Below, piece after piece: positions 1-10,413 of a stretch of DNA of 64,000 bases. Location: contig CM046875.1 in assembly GCA_025667525.1 (NCBI GenBank), positions 199,492,125 through 199,556,124 of the forward strand, read 5' to 3'. Below the pieces are notes generated by a model that was not told where the DNA came from, made no database searches, and saw only the letters and a program-made list of their open reading frames with translations. The translations under genes were made by a program, and so were the position numbers. The DNA comes from Glebionis coronaria. Lineage: Eukaryota > Streptophyta > Magnoliopsida > Asterales > Asteraceae. How positions within the stretch are numbered: the stretch's first letter is position 1; each line of letters begins with the position of its first letter.

Positions 1-86
1 AATTCGTATTAGTAGAGTGCTACTAATACAATTATATTATGGATAGTATAAAAACAACAATTATTAAAACCAAAACACAACACGCC

Positions 87-104
87 TCCCCGGCAGCGGC
101 GCCA
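87..104 (-). other. Primer binding site of element A
   Basis: The minus strand reads TGGCGCCGCTGCCGGGGA directly after the LTR. It complements the 3' end of plant tRNA-Asp with about one mismatch (tRNA identity from memory of Athila elements). Elements B and C carry the same core. Confidence 0.8.
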
Positions 105-108
105 AAAT

Positions 109-3100
109 TGATTGTAGTGTTTTTACTACTCTTTAGGAAAAGAGTGTAAAAGTGGCAAGTATTAAGTGTCGGCTTAGGAAAACCAAGCACTAATGACCAA
201 GTTAAGTTCAAAGTTCGTTTCCCAAGGAGGCAAGTGTGTTGTGTAAGAAATGATTAACTTTGTGATTATATTGATGAGAAAAGAAAATGAGAAAAGAAAG
301 TAGAAAAGGATGACGGTTACGATTATGAATTAAACTAAGACGAAGTCGTGCACGTAAAACCATAGAATATGACGAATTTTAAAAATTAACCTAAAAATTC
401 CTAGAAAATTAAAATAAATCCTAAAAAATGTAATTTGAGTTTACAAAAAATCAAAAATCACTCAAACCTTTTATTTAATTAAATATTAATTTTTTAATAC
501 TAATTAAAGTCCAAAAAATCAATTTAATTAACAAAAAACCTAAAATGAGATTTTTTTAACTTGTAAACCTCTAAAATGACTTAACTAAATTAAAAACATT
601 TTTTGAAAATTCTAAGTTAATTAAAACTATTTAAAAAAGATTAAAAACTATAAAAACTTAAAATAATTCTAAAATTAATCAAATGAAAATAAAATTAATC
701 TAAAAATTTTAAAATTCCTAACTTAATGTATTTAAACTAGGAAAAATGAAAAACTTACAAAAATCTAAAATTTAATTTTTAATAATAAAATAATAATGAA
801 ATAATATTAAAAATCCAAAATTTATAAAAAAATTCTAAAAAGTTGAAAACTAGTTTATTTTAACCTAATTAACACATAAATGAACTTGAAATTACCAAAA
901 TACCCCTAATGGGCCTTAAAATGGGCTAAATGACAAAACAGACCCTTAATGGGCTTAATTTAGGCCCAATAAGAAAAAGTCCACCAAATAAGCCCAAAAT
1001 CACCTACTTGACATAAAATTTGGTTTTAAGCACAAAACTCTGAAGGCCCAAAAGTTGAAAGTGAGTTTATCACAACTTAATTGTCAACAGCTTATTCTTA
1101 ATGGGCTTTTTGGCCCATTAAGTCATAAGCTAATGCCATAAGCTCTAATTTGACACACAAGCTTCTTTTGGGATACTTAAGAGATCTGTGAAAAGAAATT
1201 TTGAAAAAGCCCAAGAAATAAGCCTGAAATAAGCAAAAGTTCTCTTCACAAAACGACAAAATACTCGTTTTTGTGTTTTTAGGCTACCTCAAGTGCTGAT
1301 TCAAGTTGCAAAAGGTTTTAAATGACTTAATTAAGCAAATCAACAAAAATTTTCCAATAAGCACACTAAATAAGATGAAATAAGCAATAAGCTGATTTTG
1401 AAAAAGACAAAATAGTCGTTTTCTAGTCAAAAGCTAAAACCAAAAGCTGTAAACTTCTAGACTGACTTATAAGCTCAAAACAATAAGACCTATTACAAAA
1501 AATACGTTGTTGGACATAGGAATAAGCTAGAATGACTTATTAATAAGCTGAACACCAAATATAACTAGCAGTGGCTAGCAGTATGGGAAAGGAGTTCCCA
1601 CTGCTTTGACTTTTTGACTTGAAGATTTTTCACTTGGTTTTGTTGGACAATCAACGCACCCTTACAACCAGTGGGTTGTGAGGAGTCACAATCAAGCAAG
1701 AAAACATAATTACACTCAGCCAGTCAGTGCAGTTAATTCAATCTATGCTCAGATATGTTCCAAACAAGTAATAAGCAGATCTGGTGGTTATAAGCTACTT
1801 TTAAGCTAGTATAAGCCTATCAAACTTAACCAAAAGCACACAACATCAATATCAGACTTAGTGACACACAAATAAACTCAATTCAAGCAAGATAACCAAG
1901 ATTAGATCAAGATCAAAGCAAAAACAAGTTACTGATGAACAAGAACAAGCAGATTTCAAACACTGCTGATCTACTTGACACCAAATCCAAATTCAAGGCC
2001 TCAGATCTATCACTCAGGTTGCAAATACTTGGATTTAACACTTGTTATCCCTAGGTTAACATGAAAACTAGGTGTGCACAAGATCACATGCAAAAACAAC
2101 AAGTTTTCAAGATTTTACAGCCAAATGTTTGATTAGGTGATACAAAGCACAAAGCATGCAGATTTCAGAACACAAATACCTCAATAACAGATATCAACTC
2201 AAACAATACAACAATACTTACTCAAACTCATGCAACTTTGAACCAACAGTCAATCTAAAACACCCTTTTCACTTTTTTAAAAACAATTTTAACAAATCAA
2301 AAGTATTCTCAAGACTGGTCTAAGCCCAAATAAGCATCATGACATCCAACATATGAATCAAGAACCAATTTACATGCATTAAAACATACATATACCAACA
2401 GAATCACAAAAATCACTTAGAACACCAAGATTTATCAAATTTTTGGGAAAATATGACAAACCTAATGAATGTACATTCACACTCACGAATTTTGAGCTTA
2501 TGTGGTAGCTTAACAACCACAAGCTTCCAACAAGCTGCTAAGATCAACAATGTTAGCACAAAACAGATTATATGAACAAAAATGGAAATGACCAAGATCT
2601 TTTCAAGCTTGATTCCCCACCCCTTGATGCTTCCCAAACCACAAGCCTCACAACACCTTGATAAACTCTTTATCAGGGTGATATCATCAACTTATAGTCC
2701 AAAAAGTTCAAGTGTTTGAACAAGTACTTAGAAAAAATCAGGTTTTTGGAAAACTTGCAAAAACTTGCACAGTCTTTAAAACAAATCTTTTAAACTTCAA
2801 ACTCACAAACGTATGTCAATAAAAATAGAAAGTAAAGGTTGGAACTTGGAATTCGTCACAAAATCAAACACTTTTTTCATTCACTAGAAACAAAGGCTTT
2901 AAAGATTTTTGACCAAAGAAAACCAAGAATATAAGCTAACGTTGTGATACTAATGCCTTATATAGGCTACAAACTATCTAGAAATGCTGAAAATAAACAT
3001 AAACCCTAGTTGGTGAAGTCCCAAATTTTCCCTTGAAGGTTTGAACTTTTTGTTGACTGAATTTGACTTGGGAGGGATGCATGTGATGCCAGTGGGATGG

Positions 3101-4123
3101 GGGTGATCTTGGACGTCCAATTCATGCTTAGGAAGTAAGCAAAGCCTTGAGTCGTAGATTTGCTGCATGGTTTTTATGTGAAGGTGATAAGTGGGGCAAG
3201 GGAAGGGTGGTGAGACATGTGAGTTGATGGTGATGGGGGTTTAAGGTTTGGGTTATGATAATAAGACCCCTAATCATGTTTCTGCATAGTTTTAGGTCTT
3301 AATTCATCATGGTTAAGAAATACCCAATTTGTGCAAAGAACATGAAGAACAGCCTTTTGATCCATTTTGGTTTTTAAAAAGGTGTTTAGGCGCGAGATTT
3401 TTAACTAATTAAAACATTCGGGTGAGTGGGATGGTGAGTTGGCAAAAGGGTGAAATGTGATTGGTTGTGGGAGGTGAGTGGGACACGTGTTGGAAGGTGA
3501 TAGGTCTAGGAAACTTTCCTTGTCTTGGCAGATTCACCCCCTCTTCTTTCTTCCTCCTTTCAATTAAGTTTAAACAAGTAAATATCTGAATCCCTTTGTT
3601 AAGCAATTTCAGTTTTCATACTTTGGCCACATAAACTTTTCCAAAAGTTTATCAAGGGTATTTCTTGTAATTTCTTGATACTTGAAGGGCTGTTTTGGCA
3701 TTTTATTCATACTTTATGGTGTTGACTTATATTGTTGACTTCTTTGAGGACTAATATTGACAAGCCTTCAAATTTGAGGGACCATTCTTGCCAGTTCTTT
3801 AAAGTGGAGGGCCCTTTTTGTAAATTTAACAAACTTTAAGGATCAAACTTGTAATTATGAATAAACAAGGGTTTAAAGTGTCAATTCTTCAAATCTTCAA
3901 GGGTTTTTCTTGGAAAATCAACACTTGGATCCGGTTCATTGTGCAGCTTCTTTTCCCGTGTACGTTTTTCTTTAATTCTTGTGATCTTTTATGATTTTCT
4001 CAATATCCGTACCTAAAATACACATGTAACGAACACAAACATATATTTGGCATATTTCATGATATTTAATACATTTTAAGCCCGTTTTGGACGATGAGAC
4101 TATGTATAAAAGCAGTCTCATCA
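109..4123 (-). repeat. 5' LTR of element A (4015 bp)
   Basis: On the minus strand the LTR starts TGATGAGACTGC at 4123 and ends ACAATCA at 109, giving TG...CA termini, with the primer site 4 bases downstream. Both ends match the LTR ends of element B. It is AT-rich with no credible gene; short open frames at 2413-2637, 2974-3168 and 3409-3606 are chance frames. The first about 30 bases hold an inverted repeat (GATGAGAC ... GTCTCATC) also found in B. Confidence 0.85.
2956..2966 (-). promoter_or_regulatory. TATA box in LTR of element A
   Basis: The minus strand reads CTATATAAGGC, the same motif and similar relative place as the TATA box of element B's LTR. It probably drives the genomic transcript leftwards. 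Confidence 0.5.
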
Positions 4124-4958
4124 GTCCCTATGGGTGAGCCAAACTCATTACATGCGGTATACCGCTACTACCATAGGGACGGCTAGGGGAGACTGGCATG
4201 TTGTTAGGTGTGCACAGGTGTGTCTTTATTCAGGCTCGGCATGCATATACTGGCTGTAAAAAATTTGCTACGACGTCATGAATAGCAAGGGGCCTAACAA
4301 GGATACATGATCCGTGGCCGATGGGGTTGCATCCCTCTTACACGACGAGTCTAATTAGTAGGTTAGACCCTTTCCGCTTATTTCTCCTGGAAATGTTGTG
4401 TACGTGTACGCCAGTAGGCATTATGTGATATACAAATTATATATGTAAAAAATGTTTGAGAATGTGTCGTGGAACTATATAGGGACCATGACTTTTATTA
4501 ATACTTGCAAGATTTTGAGTACATGATAATGAAATAAAAAAAAGAAAACAATACATGTGTTAAAGGCAGCACTTTTTCAAATGGCAAATATTCCAAGTCC
4601 TTCACAAGTCACGACCTTCCATGTCACGCAGCCAGTACGCACCATCCCCCAAATCTTTTGTCACCATGTAAGGCCCCTCCAACTTAGGTCCAAGCTTTTC
4701 TATGTTTTCTGCGCGGCTAGTTGCGTTCCCGCGTTATATAAAGTCTCCTGGTATGAACGAAGTCTTTCGCACCCTAGCGTCGTACTAAGCCTTCATTTTG
4801 TATTTTGCCTTAGCTTCATTGATCGATGCCAACACTCGTCTTTCATCAATTATGTCCAATTTCAACTAATTCGTCGTCGTTAGTAATCATGTTGACTTCC
4901 GCTGTGCGGAGTGTTGGCATTCCTATTTCTGCTTGAATAACCGCCTCCGTCCCGTATG
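4124..4958 (-). other. 3' non-coding part of element D
   Basis: This 0.8 kb stretch follows the integrase on the minus strand. I see no supported gene; a short plus-strand open frame at 4557-4883 is antisense to this region. The left end is the junction with element A. Confidence 0.5.
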
Positions 4959-5785
4959 TTAGGGCGAAGGCGTATCTCCGGTTGCAGTTTTTATCATAGT
5001 GTTGTGCGCCCATAACACGTGTGATAATTCATCAACCCATTTCTTGTTCTCCTCCCCCATTCGCGCTTTAATGCTGTCTCCCAGGCTCCTATTCGCTCTT
5101 TCAACTAGCCCATTAGATTGTGGGTAGGCTACGGATGCGAATCGCTGCTTTATGTTGTTTTTCATGCACCAGGCTTTTAATGGGTTCTCCGCGAATTATT
5201 TTCCATTATCCGAGACGATTTCCCAGGTAGCCCAAAGCGACATACTATATTGTCTCAAACGAACCTTTTCACTTGGTTGCCAATGATTGTTGCTACCGCT
5301 TTGGCCTCAATCCACCTCGTGAAGTAGTCCATTACAGCTATTAGGAACTTAATCCCTCCGGCTGCCAACAGGAAAGGTCATGTGATATGGATTCCCTATT
5401 TATAAAATGGCCAAGGAGATGTAATGGGTGTTAGTTCTTGTTGGGGCAGGCGCGACACTGGTCTATGCACTTGGCATTTGTTGTACTTTGAAATTAGTGT
5501 CCGTGCACCCGAATGTATTGTTGGCCAATAATATTCATTGCGAAGTGTTTTTGCCACCACTGGCCTGGGTTTTGCGTGCATGTCGTAGGATCCCTCGTGG
5601 ATCTCGCTGATGACATATTGCGCCTGTTGCGGTCCTACACATCGTAGCAATGGTTGGGGGAACAATCGTTTATAAAGGATTCCGTCCCTAACCTCAAACT
5701 GTCGCGAGCATCTGTGTATCTGTCGTGCCTCGGTTTCATCCAGTGGAAGTAATCTATTTTTCAAGTATTCCACGATCGGTGTCAT
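4959..5785 (-). pseudogene. Integrase of element D (broken)
   Basis: Read on the minus strand. The first part (5785-5396, 129 residues) carries the zinc-binding N-terminal region of a gypsy integrase, with an H-x-G-S-Y-D-M-H stretch near the middle and a degraded C-x2-C site before a PITSPWPF segment. The core follows in broken frames (5395-5166). A last open piece (5165-4959) holds the part around the catalytic glutamate, in the typical context PQSNGLVERANRS. At least two frame changes separate the pieces. Related Tat elements have one continuous integrase here, so this copy cannot make an active enzyme. It lies downstream of the archaeal-type RNase H, the usual Tat order. Confidence 0.8.
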
Positions 5786-5942
5786 CCATGTAGGACCTAC
5801 TTCTTCTACGACCGATGCAACTTCCTCCCCCTTATGGATTTTTCTTTGAGAATTTCTACCAACACCTGTTTCGATAACTGTGCAAAGTTGGTGGATGCTA
5901 TCTTGATGGGGCGTCAGCTTTTTTGTTCTCCACTCTTGGTAC

Positions 5943-6191
5943 TTAGCGTATCAGGAACTTATTGAAACCCTTGATTAATGACTTAGTTTTTTGTAAGTAT
6001 AGTATCATATTTTCCTCCTTGGCTTCATACTCGCCTAGTATGTGATTCGCCACTAAGCCGGAGTCCACATTTGCCTCGAGATTACGTACACCCATACGGG
6101 CTGCGATCTGTAGGCCTGCTATGAGTGCCTCATATTCTTCTTCATTATTTGTAGCTGTGAACTCAAAACGTAGTGCGTACGTGAATTCCAT
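5943..6191 (-). pseudogene. Archaeal-type RNase H (second RNase H) of element D
   Basis: The 82-residue minus-strand frame contains an ATNNEEEYEALIAGL motif followed by a VDSGL segment and an ILGEYEAK segment. This is the hallmark of the additional RNase H found in Tat/Ogre gypsy elements between the first RNase H and integrase. The upstream part (6192-6420) is in another frame, so the domain is split by a frameshift. Its presence is the best single reason for placing D in the Tat branch. Confidence 0.8.
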
Positions 6192-6563
6192 ACCTTCAGG
6201 GTTGGTGAGAATAAGGCATGCGCCAGATCCGTCTGCACAGGAGGATCCATCCGTGAATAAGATCCATGGGTCTTGGTCGCCCTCCTCCTGTATAGATGTA
6301 TGTTCACCTTCTTTAGGGTTTTTAATGATGAATTCAGCTAGGGCATGCCCTTTGACAGCGTCACGCGTTCTGTACGTGATGTTGTGTTCTCCTAGTAGAA
6401 CACTCCACTTCTAGAATCTGCCTGCGACGTCTGGTTTTGATGTTATTTGCTTTATTGGCTGGTCCGTAATGACCGTTATTGGATGAGCTCGAAAATATCG
6501 TTGTAGCCTTTTTGCTGCGAATACCAGTGCTAATACCAATTTCTACATTGATGTATAATTTAA

Positions 6564-6791
6564 TTATGAGCTTTGTAAAGCTCTGCTTATGAAATATATC
6601 GGTGTCTGCACGTTCTCTCTATCCGTCATTAGCACTGCACTGATTACTCCATGCGTAGCCGAAAGGTATACTATCATTTCTTCTTTCGGCCGAGGTGCGA
6701 CCAACGTGGGTAGCGAAGCTAAATGCCTTTTTAGCTCTTCGAAGGCTTTTTCTGCTTCCTTTGTCCAATTGAAGTCTCCTTTTTTATGCAT
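6564..6791 (-). pseudogene. First RNase H domain of element D
   Basis: A 75-residue minus-strand frame with F-x-W-T-x-E-A-E-K-A-F-E-E-L-K, then a VAPRPKEEMIVYLSAT stretch and a PIYFISRALQSS stretch, the connection and RNase H region that follows RT in gypsy polyproteins. It overlaps the end of the RT frame (6731-7489) by 60 bases in a different frame, so a frameshift separates two domains normally in one protein. Tat elements often have a weak first RNase H; this copy is further decayed. Confidence 0.75.
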
Positions 6792-7489
6792 TTCTTGAGT
6801 GTTTTGAATAAGGGGAGTGACTTCTCTGCTGATTTGGACAAAAATCTGTTTAATCCAGCTAGATTTTCGTTTAACGATTGTACTTCCTTTTTTGTCCTTG
6901 GGCTTTGAAGTTGTATGAACGCGTCTGACTTATCTGGACAAGGTCTGATGCCATTAGGCTCTATCATGTATCCTAGGAACATGCCATATGTGGCTCCGAA
7001 AGTGCATTTTTTCGGATTTAATTTCATGTTTATTTTCCTAAGCGCGGTGAAGGTTTCCTCTATATCACGGATGAGTTCCTCCTCAATGTAACTTTTTATG
7101 ACCAGGTTATCAACGTACACCTCCAAGTTACGCCCAATCTGACTGTCGAACGCCTTATCCACCAGTCGTTGGTACGTAGCACCCACGTTCTTGAGTCTGA
7201 ATGGCATTTTTGTGTAGCAGTACATACACTGGCTAGTGTGGAATGTTGTCTTCTCCTCGTCTTGTTTTGCCATTTGTATATGGTGGTATCCTTTATATGT
7301 GTCCAAAAAACATTTCAAGGGATATCCGCACAACGATTCGACTTTCCAGTCTATTTCTGGGAGCGGGTAGCAATCCTGAGGACAAGCTTTATTAAGATCT
7401 GTGAAATCAACACACATGCGCCAGCTGCCATCGTGCTTCTTAACCATCACTGGATTAGAGAGCCAGTCATGGTAGTAGACTTCTCGCAT
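6731..7489 (-). pseudogene. Reverse transcriptase of element D, catalytic motif mutated
   Basis: A 252-residue minus-strand frame covers most of RT: SNPVMVKKHDGSWRMCVDF, DLNKACP, YPLPEID, CFLDTYKGYHHI, TFHTSQCMYCYTKMPF, then the catalytic region VYVDNLVIKS and NPKKCTFG. The catalytic box reads YVDN instead of the usual YVDD, a change explicable by one G to A (codon GAC to AAC). The final stretch GLNRFLSKSAEKSLPLFKTL is the usual RT-RNase H connection. The upstream RT start is out of frame (7490-7699). The enzyme is inactive both by the lost aspartate and by frame breaks. Confidence 0.85.
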
Positions 7490-7699
7490 GATACCTGTGT
7501 CTACCAGTTTTTTTACTTCATCTAGTATCGCTTTACTGCGTTTTGGAGCTTGTCCCCTTTTCTTTTGCCTGGCCGATGTATATCCTTCGCAGATCTGTAA
7601 ACTGTGCTCGGCTATTGATCAGGGTACGCCCGTCATATCTTTTGGTTTCCATGAAAAAATTTCCATGTTACCCTTTAACAGTTGGCACATGTCTGACTT

Positions 7700-8251
7700 T
7701 CATTTGTCGGATAATGTTCTCCCAATTGTTATCTCTTGATTTCGGTACTCTAGGTGAATTGCCACCTTTAAATTTGGTGGTGAACTTACTTTTGGTTCTG
7801 CCGTTACTCGCGGTGGTTCTATAATTATGTTACATTCCGTGAGTGGTACGGCTGTATTGAAGATCGTCATTATTCCTCCTTCCACTGGGAACTTCATCAT
7901 GCCATGGGCCGTGGAAGGTATTGCTCGCATTGCTAAGATGGCGGGTCGCCCAATGGTCCCGTTGTATTGTGATGGGGATCGTATTATCAGAAAATTCATT
8001 GAGACTTTTGTAGAGTGCTCGTCATCTCCTATCTTTACTACTATCTTTAACAGGCCCAAAGGCCATACTGCTTCTCCACTAAAGCCAATGAGTGGTGACG
8101 TCGCAGGTACCATTTGGTTCCTTATCTCTGGGATTAATTTTAAAAAACAATGCTCATACATGATTTCCGCCGATGAACCGTCGTCCACGTACATGCGATG
8201 AAGGCTCTGATCGCCAATGCTTACTTCTATTACTAACGGGCCCTCTACCAC
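7700..8251 (-). pseudogene. Aspartic protease of element D
   Basis: A 183-residue minus-strand frame with MYVDDGSSAEIMYEHCF, the retropepsin active-site context typical of Tat elements (D-x-G-S-S), then PLIGFSGEAVWPLG and a conserved YNGTIGRPAI segment. It overlaps the end of the gag fragment by 7 bases in a different frame. The open length suits the whole protease domain. It would release gag and pol proteins in the living ancestor; RT downstream is broken, so it is a relic. Confidence 0.8.
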
Positions 8252-8541
8252 GGTGTTCGCACTGGGGGGAAAGAGATGTCTCTTCCTCTGGAGAATCTTT
8301 GGCTCGCCTTTTCCTTAGTCCTTCTTTGCCACGTTTGTACCATGTAGACAGTTGCGACTATATCATTTGGCTTTTGTTTCCCGCCTTCTGAGGCCTCTTT
8401 GACGAGGTGTTTTAGCTTTCCCGCCTGCACCAAGCTTTCAATGTGCTTTTGTAGCTGAATACACTCGTTGGTGGTGTGTCCTTTTTCTCCATGGTATTCG
8501 CAGTATCTATTGCCTATGCGTCTTTCCACTGGAGTGACCAT
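8245..8541 (-). pseudogene. gag C-terminal part of element D, cut by element C
   Basis: About 97 residues on the minus strand contain RYCEYHGEKGHTTNEC, a zinc-knuckle-like CX3HX4HX4C arrangement seen in Tat gag proteins, followed by QLQKHIESLVQAGKLKHLV. The reading frame ends abruptly at the left LTR of element C; the N-terminal part of the same gag continues on the other side of C at 34105. ACCAT occurs at both junctions (8537-8541 and 34100-34104), the target duplication made when C inserted. Confidence 0.8.
8537..8541. repeat. Target site duplication of element C, left copy
   Basis: ACCAT directly precedes the left LTR of C and is repeated at 34100-34104 directly after its right LTR, as expected for a 5-bp integrase cut in element D. 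Confidence 0.9.
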
Positions 8542-10399
8542 TAATACGAGGTTTTTGCCTGTAAGAAAATTTTATCGTCCGATCTTTTCGAATTGAAAAA
8601 TGGATTAACGTGCGACTCAGCTGTCTTTTGGTGGAAACAATAAATTTTGTCGTTGTAGTAAAAGGAAATGTGCAAGACTTTAACGTAAATGACGGTAATT
8701 TAAATCTAAACCTAATTAAAATGTAAATGTGCAATATTAAAAACTTTAAAGATAAATGACGAGAAATTAAATGACGGGTAATTAAAACTTGACGAAAAGT
8801 AAATTTGACAAGTAACTAAAAAAAATGCAAAACGTAATTAAAATAGGCTAAAAGTAAAATGAGAAAAACTGTCACTTTTCCTCTAAAAATAAAAACTAGA
8901 AAACTTTAAAAACTTTTGAAAACTAAAACTAAGACAAGAAATTAAATCAAGCAAGAAGGCACCACAATTAATTCGGAAAAGCTACAGTACATTTCAGAAA
9001 TCGCATTTCTTCGGAAAAATGACTTTTTCAGAAAAACAAGTTTTTCGGAGAAATCTTCGGAAAAACTATGAATTCAGAGAAAAGGAGGATTTAGGAAAAA
9101 CAACTTTTTCGGAAAAACAACTTTTTCGGAATAAATGATTTTCGGAGGAATCTTCGGAAAAATGGTAAATTCAGAAAAAGTAATAATTTCGGAAAAATGA
9201 CAAATTCAGAAAAAGTACTATTTTCGGAAAAATGATCTTTTCAGTAAAATTGATTTCTTCGGAATATCAGCTTTTTCAGAATAATTGATTTCAGAGAAAT
9301 CTTCGGAAAAAGGGACAAATTCAGAAAAAGTAATATTTCGGAAAAATGATCTTCAGAGAAAATGGCTTTTCAGAAAAAGAAGTATTTTCAGAAAACTAAA
9401 CCCTTTTCCGAAATAGTTGAAGAACAGATACAGGAAAACAGTAACATCAAAATTTAAAGAAATAAGCCACGAATAAGCTAAAATCAAATAAGCAATCTAC
9501 CAAAACTTAATCTAAAACACTTTTAAGAAAAACCAATTTAACCACAAATCAAAAACTTGAAAAACACCAATAAAACTAAAAATTAAAAATCAAATTTTAA
9601 TAAAACAAAATAATAAAAACTTAACTAAAATCAAATCAAACACACAATAAGCTATCTAATCAATAAGCTAACACAATCAAACACATAAAATTATAACCAT
9701 TAATCAAATAAGCATGACAATAAGATAATAAGCACAAAGATTAAGCAAAACAAGAAAGGTAGAAGGAGAGATTAATATTAAACTTGATTAAAGAAAAGAT
9801 TAAACAACAAAAGTAAAGATTAAACTTACTTGGAATTAAAGGAATTAAGGTGCAAGACAAGGAATGTAAATTGACAAGTAATTAAAATGACATGAAAATA
9901 AGGTGGAAAGACTAATTGTCACATTAGCTAACCCCTCCTAATGGTGGCATTAGGAGGGTATTTATAGAGATTAGGAAAACTAAGCATGTGTTGGTTCATT
10001 CTTCTTCTTCACGTCTTTTCGTCTTCTTAATTCTTCGATTTTTTCGACTTTGTCTCGGGATTAATAAACTTGTCTTGTAATTTCTTCATTAATTTAGACT
10101 TGAGTTCTTCGGCTTTTATTAAACTTCCTTCTTTAGACCTTTTCTTCGATAAATCTTCAGAATTGGCCTTGGACTTCCGTTCTTTTAGCACTCTTGATCT
10201 TTCGACTTCGTCTTTTGTCTTTTTCTTCGATAAAAGCCCGTGAAAGCCCATGATTTCCTCCCTTTTCACATTTTGATCCTAAATCACAACAAAAACACAA
10301 ACCACGCATAATTCCGACATTTACGACATAAAATACACGTTTTGGCTTGGTTATTATTGTACTTAAGTGGTAAAAGGATGGGTGTTTACACACCTATCA
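8542..10399 (-). repeat. 3' LTR of element C (1858 bp)
   Basis: On the minus strand the LTR runs from TGATAGGTGTG (10399) to CTCGTATTA (8542). The end is TA rather than the usual CA, in both LTRs. From about 8970 to 9410 it holds a dense degenerate array of TTCGGAAAAA/TTCAGAAAAA motifs. Open frames at 10027-10269 and 10157-10393 have no recognisable product. Confidence 0.9.
9956..9968 (-). promoter_or_regulatory. TATA box in the left LTR of element C
   Basis: The minus strand reads CTATAAATACC. The same motif is at about 33656-33668 in the other LTR. In the 5' copy it would start the genomic RNA. Confidence 0.45.
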
Positions 10400-10413
10400 A
10401 ATCCCCTACACTT
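10400..10413 (-). other. Polypurine tract of element C
   Basis: The minus strand reads AAGTGTAGGGGATT immediately upstream of the 3' LTR, the place where plus-strand DNA synthesis is primed. It is preceded by a stem-loop (ATTGC ... GCAAT arms) with GAGGACA in the loop, also present at the matching place in B. Confidence 0.7.

Larger units (their letters stand above)
1..4123 (-). mobile_element. Element A: Athila-like Ty3/gypsy retrotransposon, 5' part only
   Basis: The window opens inside the 5' leader of a minus-strand LTR retrotransposon. Its 5' LTR (109-4123) and primer site (87-104) are present; its coding part and 3' LTR lie to the left of base 1. Leader and LTR ends closely resemble those of element B at 14875-18960, so A and B belong to related Athila-like families, diverged by perhaps 15-20 % in the parts compared by eye. 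The right LTR edge abuts GTCCC (4124-4128), the probable target duplication; its partner would lie outside the window. A is inserted in the 3' non-coding part of Tat-like element D. Confidence 0.85.

Noticed and set aside
7827..8201. Plus-strand open frame of 124 codons opposite the D protease
   Set aside because: Antisense shadow of a recognisable protease frame.
10027..10269. Lys/Ser-rich 80-codon frame in both LTRs of element C (also 33727-33969)
   Set aside because: Duplicated with the LTR; Lys-rich composition follows from the TTCTTC-rich strand; no domain.
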